This document shows, piece after piece, positions 38,441-51,702 of a DNA stretch of 64,000 nt (positions within the stretch are counted from its first letter, which is position 1; each line of letters starts with the position of its first letter). The DNA lies in NCBI RefSeq assembly GCF_041146395.1, contig NC_090989.1, positions 253,732,343-253,796,342 on the forward strand. The letters are read 5' to 3'. The DNA comes from Eulemur rufifrons (taxonomy: Eukaryota; Chordata; Mammalia; Primates; Lemuridae). A program made the position numbers and the translations under genes. The notes under the pieces were generated by a model. It worked only from the letters and a program-made list of their open reading frames with translations, searched no databases and was not told the DNA's origin.

Positions 38441-41221
38441 TTTTAAAAAACATAAAATTTAAGCAAGTAGGCCTTGAATCATTTCTTCTTAAGAAAATGG
38501 CATTGGTCCAAGAGGCAAAATGCACCTAAAGAGTTGCCCTAGTTGCTTGCAGTTAGTATATAGGAATTGTAATATGATAAAATGTATAAAAAGCATTGAG
38601 AGCACAATACTTTTTCTGTTTCAAAACAATTTGGGAGAAGTAAAAATAGGTAGCCAATGTGCATCTAACCATATCCTAAAATTTATATCCATCATTTTAA
38701 AAAAATTACATAGGTTACCTTAGTTTCAGGGGTAAACAAATTTTAAACTAAATTTTTCTTGTTTTCACACCCCACCCCAAGATTTTATGTATTTATATCT
38801 AATTATAGCTTCTTCAGACACTCCAATTATTTGAGAACTTTAAAATGGAAAAGTGGGCTACTCCTTTGGTCCCTCCTCACTTGAATTTTTATTTTGAAAA
38901 GAATAATAGGGGAGAATTTACCAGGGCTCTGATTTATTCAGTCATTCTTTTTCCTATTTTCCCATTACTACTTTAATGGTTTACTTTTTTCCCCCCTTGG
39001 GTCAAGCCCTTGATAATGATTTACTTTTATTTGAAAATATTACCATGGGTCACTTTTTTATAAGAAAAGTGAGAATTCAGTTTTATTATAGAACCTCAAT
39101 TAGATCATAGTAGTTAGTAATGGTGATGTAAGAGAAAAACAAATTTCTAATAAAATTATCAGGGGGGAAATTTTCAAGTTTATTGAACAGAAAGGACAGT
39201 TGGTTTGGTTTAGTCACCAAAATAAACTCCGACCTACTAGATTCCCAAGTTTTATATTGTGCTTGAATTTTCCACTGGGAATGAAACATTCCACTGTCCC
39301 CTTTTACTGTTTAACTTAAGCTGCAGCGAACACTAAGAGAATGGCCCTGTGGCTGAGCTGCTTATTTTTTTTTTTTAATCTATTCATTTTATACTTTCAG
39401 ACAGATTTTTCCCTGGGGTGAAACAAAGGTTAACTGAAATTTCCTCTGTTGTGTACCTGAACGAATCAGCAGTTCGAGAAGGAAATCCCATTGATGGGCC
39501 AAGAGAGTGACAGGCTCTATTTAAAGAATTCCCCCGACTGTGTGGTAGACCAGCCATGCCATGAATTTAACTGTTCCTGTGGTCCCCATACTTGTACCCA
39601 CCAAAAAAAAGAGAGAGAGAGAAAGCGACTTTGTTCTGCAAACGTTGCCCTAAGCTTTGAAAACCATGAGCCATTGAGTTTTGTGAATTCAAGTTAGACA
39701 ACAACAGAGGCCAAGACTCTAGGGGAACAATATCTGAAAGGGAGTACACAAAAACAGGTAGAAACTGTTTAACTGTTTTATTTCTCTGTGTGTATACATA
39801 TTTATGTGTGTCTATACACACACCAAAAAAAAATCTATACCTTTTTCGCATTTATGTAGCTAATCCTAATTATATTTAAGCAATGCTGTTTGTTAAGATT
39901 TTTAACATGTGTGACAAATAGAAGGGGGTTTGGGTTTGGGTTTTTGTTTTTGTTTTTGTTTTTACAGCTTTTTTGATCCATAAAAGTAGTCTGGATGTAG
40001 CAGGACATATGTATTGGAAATGAGAATCAACACATTATGAGTTTAAATCGTTTAAAAAAACAGGACCTTTATATTACCTCTGCAGGAGCTTTACTGTCAG
40101 GAGCAGCTCATGTATTTTGTATTTCTTCTGTATAAGGGAAGCTGCTTTAAATATGAAAAGATGGTATCTTGAGTTGGATTAAACATCCTTAATTCATGTG
40201 TATTTAACCTCAGGACTTGTGAGCCTTGTTAAAAAAAAAAAATCCAGCTTTAAACCCTGCCTAGTAGGCCTCAATAGCGCACACTCGATAAGGATTATAA
40301 ATAGTCATAGTCTTTTTCTGAGGTGGAGGTTAGTATGTATTCCCAGGAGGCATGAACTGTTTATGTTTCTACCAGAATTTTACATATGTTGCTGATTCAT
40401 ATTTCTGTGCAAAGATTTAGGATTTAATTTTTTAAATTTCCTTTGTTATTTGAAGTTTGTATTAGCAAAAGTTTAAGGGTGTCCTTCTTAGTGCAGATGG
40501 GAACTTGAGATTTTGAAAGACCCTAGAATATATACAGAAAATAATCTGGATATTGATTGAGTGATCAGTTTTTATCTGGGGAGTTTGAAGAAACAGGTAC
40601 CAGTTGAGTTGATTCCTGAGAAAAGAAATAGGAATTTATCATAGAGATCATGTAGGGCTAGATTCATGCTCACAAATGAGAAATTGAAGTCCAGAGTGAT
40701 AAAATGTTTAATATATAATTGCTCAATATATTTGGAAGAATGTAGGGCTCCATTCTCACCTAGTGTTTCTTTGTACGATAAACTGGCTCTCTTTTATTCT
40801 TAGATCATATTTTTAAAATAAGTTTTCTCTTTCTCTTTTTTTTCCTGCCATTTCCTTACATTTTCTTGTTTCTTTGTTCTTTTCCGTTCTTGACTTATTT
40901 TCTTCCTCTTTTCTTATTTTCTGTATTGATCCTACTACAAATAGGTTGTAGGAGAAGGCTTTTGGGGAGTGGATCTTTCCAAATGTTCCATGGGGCCTAT
41001 AAAGAGCTCCGTTGTTGTTTTTGGATGTTATTTTTTAAAAATAAAAATTGAATTTATCCTGCTAGTTGAACAAGCTATAAATTGATCAAATATTCATTAG
41101 TTTCTACTTATATAAATTGAAGAGTTAATGATTGTCATGGATAGATGCCAGTTGAGCTTTAAATATTAAAAAAAAACAACCAGTTGATGGTCTTTCTTAA
41201 AAAATCACTTGGTTCGTTAAA
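38441..41221. other. 2.8-kb repeat-poor intron
   Basis: No transposon is recognised except simple sequence. Within it are a strong acceptor-like site at 39400 followed by an open stretch and a (GTTTTT)n run at 39926-39964. The sequence is less AT-rich than neighbours around 39460-39740. It is a candidate for conserved non-coding DNA. Confidence 0.4.
39926..39964. repeat. (GGGTTT)/(GTTTTT) simple repeat
   Basis: Three ggtttg-type units pass into four GTTTTT units. Confidence 0.85.
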
Positions 41222-41345
41222 ATTCATTCATGAAATAATACTTGTTGGGTACCTGCTATGTGCCGGACACCATGCAAGGTGATAGAGATACAGTGGAGAG
41301 TAAGATGGAACTGGTTCCTGCCTCCCTTACAACCTGTGTAATTAC
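41222..41345 (-). repeat. L2 3' end, antisense
   Basis: It reads 'attcattcatgaaataatac', 'tacctgctatgtgccggaca' and 'gatagagatacagtggagag', a reversed L2 terminus. Confidence 0.6.
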
Positions 41346-41604
41346 ATAATAAAAGTTAACCACAACTAGAACTTTGGGGCATTATTTTTTTAAAACCTCA
41401 GTCGAATTTCTCTCTAAATGAAAGGCCTACATAGCTCTTCAGATACCATTATTGATATCCATATCAGTATATAGTACTATTCACCAAGTTGTTTGCACAT
41501 TAGTAATTGCCATGTGCTACATAGTAAAATAATATTGTAGAGATGAAAACCAGTAATTTTATTATTGGGCAAAGCCAGAGCACTGTTGATAAAATAATTT
41601 AGGG

Positions 41605-41848
41605 AGGTGATACAGCATGTTGGCTAAAAGCATGGTTTGGATGTCAACCTGGATTTTACCCTCTAGGTTGCCACTGTGAAGCTTTTTGGAATTACATTAT
41701 TTAAAAATCATAAACCTTTACCTTTTTTCATCTGTGAAATGAAAGTGATAATACCTGCCTTTATAAGATTGTTGTGAGAGTCAAATTAGGAAAAATATGT
41801 GAAGTGCTTAACAGTGTACCTGGTACAGAATAAGCTCTTTATATAAAA
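41605..41848 (+). repeat. MIR, nearly full length
   Basis: It runs from 'atacagcatgttggctaaaa' through 'catctgtgaaatgaaagtga' and 'gattgttgtgagagtcaaat' to 'acctggtacagaataagctc'. Confidence 0.85.
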
Positions 41849-41872
41849 GCTTTTTAAAATTTCCTGTATATA

Positions 41873-42240
<368 letters not shown>

Positions 42241-42759
42241 CCTGTATATTTTTTTTTAAATGTTGATTTTCTTCCTCTGGAAGGGTCTGTTAGTGGGGTT
42301 TTGAAAAGAAATACTCTTCATGTGTTATGCATATTTTTTTTGAGATGTTGTACATTAAAATTAATTGCCTCAAAAATCAGGATGAACATTTCTACAAAAA
42401 TATACTATCAACTGAGTTTTTCTAAAAATTATTTTCCTGTGAACGCAAAGTTTTTTGTAAGAACTTCTAATCTCCCATACCTTCTTGCTTGCTTTCTGGC
42501 CATCTCAACTTTAAGTGGATAATAATTATTGTAGGTACATTGGCAAATATTAATATTTGTGTTTTGGATTTAAAGACAACTTGTCAGTATTCTGGAGCTA
42601 AATTGAAACTCATGTCACTTATGGGGCTTATTGTCCATCTGATACCCAAATTCTCCCTCACTTGCTGAGTCATGTGGCACCATACTGGAAGGCAGAAGTT
42701 TTAGGGTGATGGTGTACCATATTCTAGTTGACCAATATTTCTTTTGTGTTGAGACTGCT

Positions 42760-44275
42760 CAAAACACTCATCTACATTTACTTACCCTGAATTCTCTCCT
42801 TCAGTTCTCTTTTTAGTTCAATCAAGCTTTTACATCACCACTCCGTCTAACTTCTCATCAGAATCTCCAGTGATTTAGCTAATAAATCCAAGGGTCAGTT
42901 CCCAGCCCTTTTCTTACCTGTCCTATCAGTGGCATTTACCATAGTTGATAACACCTCTGCTTTGATAGGTACATTGTCTTCAGTTATTGTACAGGACACT
43001 GGCCCTTTTCTCCACCAGGTTTCCTCTCACCGCACTGATTACTCCTATATCCTTGCTCCTCTTCTGTTCTTTCTCTACATTCAATCCCTTGGTGCACTCT
43101 CCACTGCCTATTCTAAATACCTGCTCCATGCCATAATTGACAAATTTATGTTTCCAATTCAGATCTATCTCCTAATATTAAGATTCATAAATCCAGTAAC
43201 CTAGTCAACATCTTCATTTGAATATTCTAATACTATTGCAAATCCAACCTATCCAAAATTAAATTCATCTTTCCCTCAAAACATATTCCTGTGCAGCTTT
43301 TAATTGGAATAACTATCATTTTAGTTGCTCAGGTCAGAGACCCAGGAATCGTCTTTGACTCTCTTCTTCTTTTACATTCATATCTAGTTCATCAATAAAT
43401 CTTACTGGCTTTACCTTCACAATATATTTAGAATTCCTAAAATTCTCAGCACATCCATTGGTTCACACTGGTCAAAGGTACTATCATTTGTGGACTGGAT
43501 TACTGCAGTCATGTCCTAATGGTCTCCCTACATCTATAGTTGCCCTCACTACCTATTTTTTGTTCTCAGCAGAGTGATTCTTTAAATTGTAAGTCAAATT
43601 ATATCACTCCTCTGCTCCAAACCCTTCAGTGGCTTCTGATTTCACTCAGAGTAAAAGCAAAATCCTTGAGCTTGAGTTCAGGAGTTTGAGGCCAGCCTGG
43701 GCAATGTAGCAAGAACTCGATTGTGTAAAAAAAATTAAATTAATGCTAAGAAATACTTCTGAAGGCCTACAGGACCCTTCATAAACTGGTACGTCTATAC
43801 CTCTTGTCTTCACGTCCCCTTCACTCTACTCCAGCCACACTGGTCTCTCTGGTGTTCATTAAACACATCAGGAATATTCCTGTCTTAAGAACTGTGCTTT
43901 GGCTGTTCTTACTTCCTAGAATGCTCTTTCTCCAGAAGTGTATGGCTAATTCTTTCATCTCTTTTAAGTTGTTTCTTAAATGTCAATGAAGTCTACTCTG
44001 TCCACCTCATGTAAAATTCTAACCCATACCCAACACTCCCAATTTCCTTTACCCTACTCTAATTTTTTTTCCAGAGCACTTACAACCCTCTAATTTACAT
44101 CATTTACTTATTTAGTTTGTTTGGTTTTTATTGTTTCTCTCCCCCCACCAGAATGTTAATTCCACAAGGGAAGCAGTGTCTGTTTTGTTCACTGATATAT
44201 CCAAAGAATCTAGAGTGGTGCCTGGAACATGGTGGTAGCTCTGTAAATATTTGTTAAATGAATGGTAAGAATTGG
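42760..44275 (+). repeat. L2 LINE 3' 1.5 kb, forward
   Basis: This is the longest L2 copy here. It includes 'ggcatttaccatagttgata', 'caggtcagagacccaggaat', 'gtggactggattactgcagt', 'ccaaacccttcagtggcttc', 'ccagccacactggtctctct' and the terminal 'taaatatttgttaaatgaat'. Its reverse-transcriptase C-terminal region is recognisable but broken. A short Alu piece is inserted at 43670-43745. Confidence 0.75.
43670..43745 (+). mobile_element. Short Alu fragment in L2
   Basis: 'gagttcaggagtttgaggcc' then 'agcctgggcaatgtagcaag' and an A-rich end. It interrupts the L2 text. Confidence 0.6.
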
Positions 44276-46569
44276 GAATAATAGTTGTGTTTAGCTTAAC
44301 TCTCAGTATACTGTCAGGTTCATTGGACCCAATTTGAGTTTGGAGGCTTTTTTAAGCTTTTCTAACTTTGTAAGAACAATATTACTTTACTTTTATTCTT
44401 TTTTAGAAGTCTTACAAAGAACAGAAAACTTTTACTTTTCTTAATAGAATAAAACTAATTCTTTGTCAGAACTATTACATGGGTCTATTTATAACTAAAT
44501 CCTCTTGTTAGGAATTTAGATATTAATATTTAAAACATATAAATCCATAAGTAGCAGAATAAACATTCTTTAGAAGTATGCAGGTAAATACCAAAAAAAA
44601 AAAAAAAAGTAGCTGAAGAGTTGAAAGCGGTTGCCTCTGGGGAATGCAAGCTGGCATGAGACGGAGAGAACTGCCATTTTTTGAGCCTGTTTCAAGTGGA
44701 GTTGTAAAGTTTAGTTTTACTTTTGATATATTATGCTTGCAATGACTGTAATATAATATAAACATTTGTGATATATTCTGTAAGCAATTTTAAATGTGAG
44801 CTGGACATATTTGATATGAAGTCTTGGGGTGGTTTGTTGCACCAAGGAGAGAGGAGGCAGACAACCAAACATTGGGAGGAAATAAGAGTCAGGAAGAAGA
44901 CAAGGAATGTTAAAAGAAATAGGATAGCAGAAAGAATATACCTTTCAGATTGCTAGCTATATCAGCAGGTAGATAGCAACTTTTATAGAGCCTTTAAATC
45001 TTCTCTACGAACCCTTTTTAGAGCAACGTCTTGATTAGATTAAAATGTGTTTTGTTTGTGCTTGTCATTTTATAGGTATTTTAAATGTTGATATGGTATG
45101 TTTTCTTTTAGCTTTTGCTGGAAGGGTTGCGGTAGGGAACGGGTATCCAAAGTAGATATCTTTTAAAGAAGAAAAAACAACTGCCATAATCCTGCTGTAT
45201 TGAATGTTTTTATGGATAGGTTTTTTCCCTTTCTGTTCTTGTTACTGAGTATGATTTGAGGATTATTTTCTTATTTCTAAATAAATATTTTGTAACAAGG
45301 TGATTCATTGACTGAACCATGGGGCCAGGGGAATAGGGAATGGGAGAAAAACATCATCACATGCAAACACTCTCTCTTCTGTCTCTAGACAAAGGCCTAT
45401 ATGACTAATAACTTTGCAAAAGCTCTATAAAACTCTGTGCTAAGCACCTGTATGTATTTCCTCTTTCGTCTTCCTCCTCTACCACTAAAAAAAGAAATCC
45501 TCACTTCTTTTACACACATTTTAAAAATATAAAGTGTTTCTCATAAATTTAATGATTTAAAATAAGATGAACATTTTGATGCTTTACTTGCAAATTATTC
45601 TATTAAAATTTGTTTTATTTAAACTACTGCCAGTTATACAGTACAAAATTTAATGACCAAAACACTTTTGTGACCAATGTTACAATGGAAAAGTATAAAT
45701 ATGAAAAAACCAAGACACAAAAAAAGAGCAGTTTGAGAAGAATGCAAGTGAATAAAGTAGCTTAACGCTCAGGGGATTTGCATGTGGCATTGTGTATATT
45801 TCAAAAGTTTCCGTTGAAATAACAGATGCTGCTGATGAAGTTGGGAATAGTAACTTCATTCGTGGCTGGTTCGGTTGCTTATTAGAAGTGAGAAAGATCC
45901 CAGGGGGAATCTGGTATAGTGGAGTTAGGCTCAGGAAATGATATGACATAAATATATGGCAGCTTTTTCTGTTTGATCTTTAGTCCATGAACACTGGTTA
46001 GGTACAGACACTATTATCCATAAATACACAATTATCTTATATTTCATGTGGATCCTGTGTCTGCCACAGTGTTATTACTTAATAATGGTGGGGATTTTCT
46101 TTTAAGTCGTTTTTAGTTCTTAGAGTTGCTTACTACAGAACTTCCAAGCTTTTTCCTAGCCATAGAGAACTGTCTTATTGAACTTTTACTATACCATGAT
46201 GGTACATTAAGTTATCTGTTTTTTTAGGTGCCCAAATTCAGGGCAGTACTTATTCATACAAATATACCTATGAATGTTTCCTTTTTTCCTATTTTTAATT
46301 TAATTTTCTAGTGTTATTCAAAGTATGCAAGATATTTTGCTAATAACTGGTATAGGTAGATGAAATAGATATCATTTCAGTCCACAGAGAGCTTTGGTAT
46401 AGAGAGGGAAATAAAATATGTATTAATGTAGTCCTTAATACAAGGTCTAGACATACTTAGTAGCCTAAGAGATACAGATATGATGTTTTCAGGCTATGAT
46501 TAATGGAAAAAATACCTCTATACTACTACTAGAGGGAAACCGAAGTAGATGGAGATGTGATTTAATTAA
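44276..46569. other. Intron, mostly without recognised elements
   Basis: Positions 44560-44765 may be an old LINE tail. The rest, including a GC-moderate block at 45660-45960, is unassigned. Confidence 0.4.
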
Positions 46570-47780
46570 TTGATTCACTAAATATTATATCAGTACCTAT
46601 TATAACTAATCAATCATGCTTTGGTGTTTGGAAGAGACAGAGATAGAAATGACACAGTTAACAGCCAGGGTGTTACAAAGTTACAAGTGATCATCTCTGC
46701 TTTTGAAGTGGTACCAGGTAAGACTTAAGTGGAGGTGATTGGGGACTTGAAAGCCAAGCCTCAGATAGATAAATTGAGAGTACCTTCAGGTGTTCCCAGA
46801 AAATCCATGTATAGGCATAGCTGCAGAAAACAGCAGGACATTGGGGGGAATTATTAGATCGCTAGAGCATTAGGACCAGGAAGATGAAGCAGGAGAAATA
46901 GGAAAGAGCCAAGTCATGGAAGGCATATTGTATGGCATACAAAGGATTTTAATATTTACCCTGTAGGCAGCAAGGGACCATTCAGGGCAAGATGTATTCA
47001 CATTTCTGTTATATAAATATTACTACTATAGTAGTGGAATGGAAAGCAGCATGTGATAATAGAGATAGTCAGAAATTATTTTAATAATCTGGAGGGGAAA
47101 TTAGTGGCCCTGGGTTAAAGTAATGGCAAGGGTATTGAGGAGAGAGAATGTACAGGATTTGGTGAGTAATTGCATGAAAGGTGAGAGAGGAGATTTGAAG
47201 TTTCTGATTTGGAAAATAGACTATGGTGCAAGTCATTGAGATACAAGATACAAGGAGGAGAAATAGAATTTTTCTTTGTATGTTCTTAAGAGAGTATCGG
47301 TAAGGAATGATAAGAAAATAAATAATTCAGTTTGAGACATCCAGTCCAGATGTCCCATAGATAATGAGCTCACAAAAGAACTGGCCTGGAGAAACAAATT
47401 TGGCAGTTCCCTCTATGGGCACCTATGAAATAAACTGGGGAAAAGAATGTAGAAGAAAGAAGGCAGAGAATGGAGCACACCAAGTAACTAATGAAGGAAG
47501 AGGAAACTTCAAAGGGGAAAAAGAACCAGGAAAATATTTTGTTCTGTCAGCCAAGGGAATTGTAAATGCCTCACAGAGGTTCAGTGAAGGAAACCTTAAA
47601 TATTATCTATATACATTGTTTTTCAGGAGCTGAGCCCTAAAGGATATTCAGAATTTGCATTTACATGGATGGGATTGTGTTGGGTGTAAAATTGGGCAAA
47701 GAGGGAGACAGTATTGGAGATCAAGGGAACAACATGAGCAGAAGTACAGAGATGGAAAAGCCCTAGGCGTGTTAATTACA
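46570..47780 (-). repeat. L2 LINE remnant, antisense
   Basis: It shows reversed L2 text: 'gccaagtcatggaaggcata', 'aggattttaatatttaccct', 'ggtgagagaggagatttgaa', 'gagacatccagtccagatgt'. The 89-codon frame at 47364-47633 lies within it and is not a gene. Confidence 0.55.
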
Positions 47781-48513
47781 GACATGACCTTTTAGTTCAA
47801 AATTTTACTAGTGTAAAAGCAGGAGGTATGTATAAAAGAGAGTATGGGCAATAATTATTCTGTTATTTTTACGGTATAAATGCCTGAAGTATTTTACCTC
47901 AAGTTATGTGGTGAGAGACTTATTCACAAACTTTTCCACTTTTATTTTTATGTTTTTGTGACCATTTCACTGTGTTTTAGAGTATTGAAATAATGCCATT
48001 TCAGATCAGAGTTTTCACTCTATAATGCAAATGAGAAAAAATATTGAGGAAGCCAAAAATTTTGGTTCCTTAGAGATTATAGGTGTATACCAAGCATTGT
48101 TTTTTTCCCAATCTCTAACTTTGAGTTCACAGTGTGCAATGTATAGACTCACCAATTATTTGGGAAGAGAACACTTGGTAAAGGACCCACACTCTTAGTT
48201 TTTGGAGCTACCCTGTTGTAAAGAAGATGATTTTGCTGGTATAGTCATCATAAGTTAATTGCTTATCAGACGAATTGAGTATTTCTTTTTAAATAGCCCA
48301 TTTTTCCAAATAATAATGGGCTTTTTGCCCTTTATTAATAAAAGATTGATGTTAATTCTCTTTTTAAAAATTCAGTTATCATGGTTATTTACTTAACACA
48401 ATAATACTTTTCCGGTACTTTAGCCCAAAGATAGAACATATTATTCTACAATATGGTAAATTACTTGAAGGCAGTCACCATGTCTAAGTCATCTTTCTTT
48501 CTCCAACAATATC
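47781..48513. other. AT-rich intron
   Basis: Nothing is recognised. Confidence 0.4.
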
Positions 48514-48817
48514 TTTTTTTTTTTTTTTTTTTTTTGAGTCAGAATCTCACTCTGTTGCCCAGGCTAGAGTGCCGTGTGGCATCAGCCTAGCTCACAGCAA
48601 CCTCAAACTCCTGGGCTCAAGCAGTCCTCCTGCCTCAGCCTCCTAAGTAGCTGAGACTACAGGCACGCACCACCACACCTGGTTAATTTTTTCTATTTTT
48701 GGTAGAGACAGGATCTTGCTCTGGCTCAGGCTCGTCTTGAACTCCTGACCCCAATTGATCCTCCTGCTTTGGCCTCCCAGAGTGCTAGGATTACAGGCAT
48801 GAGCCACTGTGCCTGAT
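48514..48817 (-). mobile_element. Full-length Alu, antisense
   Basis: A T tract is followed by 'gagtcagaatctcactctgt', and the element runs to 'catgagccactgtgcctg'. It is more diverged than the 41873 copy. Confidence 0.9.
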
Positions 48818-48884
48818 TTCAAGATTTTTTAAATAAAACTTTAGCAGTCAAATGGGAATAAGATATAGCACTAGACATATAGCT

Positions 48885-50415
48885 CAGTGTGACACAATAG
48901 AAATTAACCTACAGGTATATGATCAATTGATTTTCATCAAAGTTGCTAAAGTAGTTCAATGAAAAAAGGACAATCTTTTCATTCAAGAAATAATGCTGGA
49001 ACAACTAGATTTTCATATGGGGGGAATGGGTACTAGATGTAAATATAAACATAAAAAGGTAAAGCTGTAGAATTTCTGAAAGAAAGCATAGAAAATATTT
49101 GTAACTCTGCACAGGCAGATTGCTTTGGGCACAGAAAACAAACTTTAAAAGTAAAGTTGTCAAATTTGACTTTATTATAAGTTTTGCTAGTCTATTAACA
49201 TGTTAAAAATAAATGAAGAGGCAAGTCACAACTGGGAGAAAATATTTGCATGTCTAATAAAAGACTTGTAGCCAGAATTTATAAAGAATTCTTAGACTTC
49301 AGTAAGAAGACAACCCAGTAAAAAAGAAAAGAACCAATTTTTAAAATAGGCAACATTGCTGGACACAGTGGCTCAAGGCTGTAAATCCAGCTACTTGAGA
49401 GGCTCAGGGGGGAGGATGGCTTGAGGCCAGGAGTTGGAAACCAGCCTGAGCAACATGGCGAGACCCTGACTCTTTCATGTGGTTGTGTCAGGAGGATTGC
49501 TTGAGCCCAAGAGTTCAAGGCTGCAGTGAGCTGTATAATCACACACCCCTGCACTTCAGGCTAGGCAACATAGTGAGACCCCTGTTTCTCAAAATAATTA
49601 AAGTAAAATAAGGCAACAAATCTGGACAGTATTTGAAAGAAGATATGTGAATGTCATATAAATACATGAAAAGATTTGCAACATTATTAGTTATCAGAAA
49701 TGCCATTAAAATACAAATGCAGTACTACTTCACACCCATTCTAGGGCTAAATTTAAAAGACTGGCAATTTCATGTATTGATCAGATTATTAAGCTGTTGG
49801 AACTTTTACACATTGTTTTGGGGTTATAAAATGTCAGTACCACCTTTAAAAATAGTTTGCCAGCTTTTTATAATGGGACAGGTATGCTTACCCTATCCAA
49901 CAATTTCATTCCTATGTATTTTCCCAAGGAAAGTGAAATTTTTACTATACTATTTATTGTGCTACTTTATTTATAATTGCCAAAAACTGGAAACAAACTA
50001 AATGTTCATCAGCAGTTGAATAGCTAAACAGATTATATTATATCCATACAGTGGAATACTGCTCAGTAATTAAAAAAAAAAAAGCAACAAACAGCTACAA
50101 CCCGGCGACACAGATGAATCTCAAAAATACTCAGAGTGGAAGCAGTCAGACACAAAATGGTACATAGTTAATGATATGTGAGGTCTTAGAACACGCAAGA
50201 TGAATCTATCATGAAATAAAGCAAATCAGTGGCTACCTGGCTAGGGGGATTGATTGCAAATGTATATAAAGTAATATTTTGGAATGATGGAAATATTCTA
50301 CTTTTGATTTTTATAGTGGTTACACAGTTGTGTACATTTGTCAAAATTTATCATACTGTATTCTTTCTATGGATCCGTTTTATTATATGTAAATTATACC
50401 TAAGTAGTTTCCTTT
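48885..50415 (+). repeat. L1M-type LINE remnant (3' ORF2 and tail)
   Basis: It has 'gatcaattgattttcatcaa', 'gaatgggtactagatgtaaa', 'gggagaaaatatttgcatgt', 'gtggaatactgctcagtaat' and 'gtggctacctggctaggggg'. These are typical of the ORF2 C-terminal region and 3' end. An Alu fragment is inserted at 49356-49600. The 116-codon frame at 49651-50001 is a by-product. Confidence 0.75.
49356..49600 (+). mobile_element. Alu, partial and diverged
   Basis: 'gctggacacagtggctcaag', 'gaggatggcttgaggccagg' and 'ggctgcagtgagctgtataa' are recognisable. Parts of both arms are deleted. Confidence 0.75.
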
Positions 50416-50454
50416 ATGGCCAAGCCTTCTGTGATTTTTTTTTTTTTCCCTCTC

Positions 50455-50645
50455 TCCCTTAAATTCAGATGTCACATATTCTTCTAAATTTACCATAGTG
50501 TTTGTTGGGTCTTCTCCTTTATTCTTCTTTGTCTCCTTGTCTTCTACTAGGCTATAAGCTGTTATTCATCTTTGTTTAACCCCTAGCACCTTGCTCATTG
50601 TAATCTTCCAATATAATGTTTGTTAAACAGAATTGATTTACTGTA
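50455..50645 (+). repeat. L2 3' end
   Basis: It reads 'ctactaggctataagctgtt', 'cccctagcaccttgctcatt' and ends 'aatgtttgttaaacagaatt'. Confidence 0.55.
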
Positions 50646-50964
50646 AAGAAAGAATTCTCAGCCACTGCTTTCATCACAGTTCTGAAGTCTGAAAAGACTT
50701 ATAATCCAGACATTAGCAAGACCAAGCCTATAAAGCAGCTATGAGTTGATGATAGGCATTCTTAGGACAATCTTAATTTTATACTTTAGGGCAGGCTCAT
50801 TTTACATTCCGTAACACTTGGTGGTGTACACATGAAAGATGTGCTCCTGGGCCCTGTGGAAAGTTGTCTTTCAGGCAAGTTAGCTTGTGCTATTGCAAAG
50901 GTCTGGAGGATTTAGGTAAATTAGACCAAGTGGCAATGTATTTGATTACAGTAATGAAAGAAAA

Positions 50965-51125
50965 TTAGAATCACAGAAACTTGATGCTAGAAGATGCCTC
51001 AGATGCCATTTAATCCAACCAACCCATTATTATACAGACCCAGAGAAGTTAAGTAGCCCTGCCCAACACCGTGTAGCAAATTAGAGGTAGCATTAAGACT
51101 GGAATCCAGGTTTCAAGTACCACAC
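50965..51125 (-). repeat. MIR-type SINE, antisense
   Basis: It carries 'tgctagaagatgcctcagat', 'tatacagacccagagaagtt' and 'gactggaatccaggtttcaa'. Confidence 0.65.
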
Positions 51126-51456
51126 CTATAATTTAACAAAGTAGCGAATTTGCTGCCTATGGAAGTTTTAATGAGTTGGCTTTCGTTGGGGTGGACCTTG
51201 GATTTTAAACGTGAGTTCGGAAGCACACTGGATAGGTAAAAGAGCAAGAGCCAGCAGTCATTACCAGGGTCAAGCAAAAACTGTAGCCTTGGAGCCTGGA
51301 AGTAGGGCCAAGAGCTGGCTTATGTTTTCCTGGTGATGTCTTTGCTTCATGTACTGCTTGAGAAATACTGATTTCATCTATAATTAAAACCTATTTTGTA
51401 TAATGTTGTATTTTCTACAGTAAGAATATACTGTAACTTTCTGAGGAGTTCTTAGT

Positions 51457-51702
51457 ACAGTTGACTCTTGAACAAGATGGGTTTGAACTATGTGGGTCCA
51501 CTTACACATGTTTTTTTTCTCAACAAAAGGATTGAAAACACAGTATTCTTGGCATGTGAAACTCACATGCACAGAGGGCCAACTTTTTTAATATGTGGAT
51601 TCCACAGGACCAACTATGGGACTTTGAGTGTATGAGGATTTGGTTATACATGGATGGTCCTGGAACCAACCCCTCACATTTACTGAGGTATAGCTGTATA
51701 TA
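51457..51702. mobile_element. MER2/Tigger-like DNA transposon
   Basis: The left end is 'acagttgactcttgaacaag' and the right end 'ctgaggtatagctgtata'. The middle has 'ctatgtgggtccacttacac' and 'ggtcctggaaccaacccctc'. It is related to the copy at 2066-2281. Confidence 0.75.

Noticed and set aside
47364..47633. 89-codon basic open frame
   Set aside because: It is contained in an antisense L2 remnant with no splice or family evidence.
49651..50001. 116-codon + strand open frame
   Set aside because: It lies in L1M-type ORF2 3' sequence and is out of any intact LINE frame.
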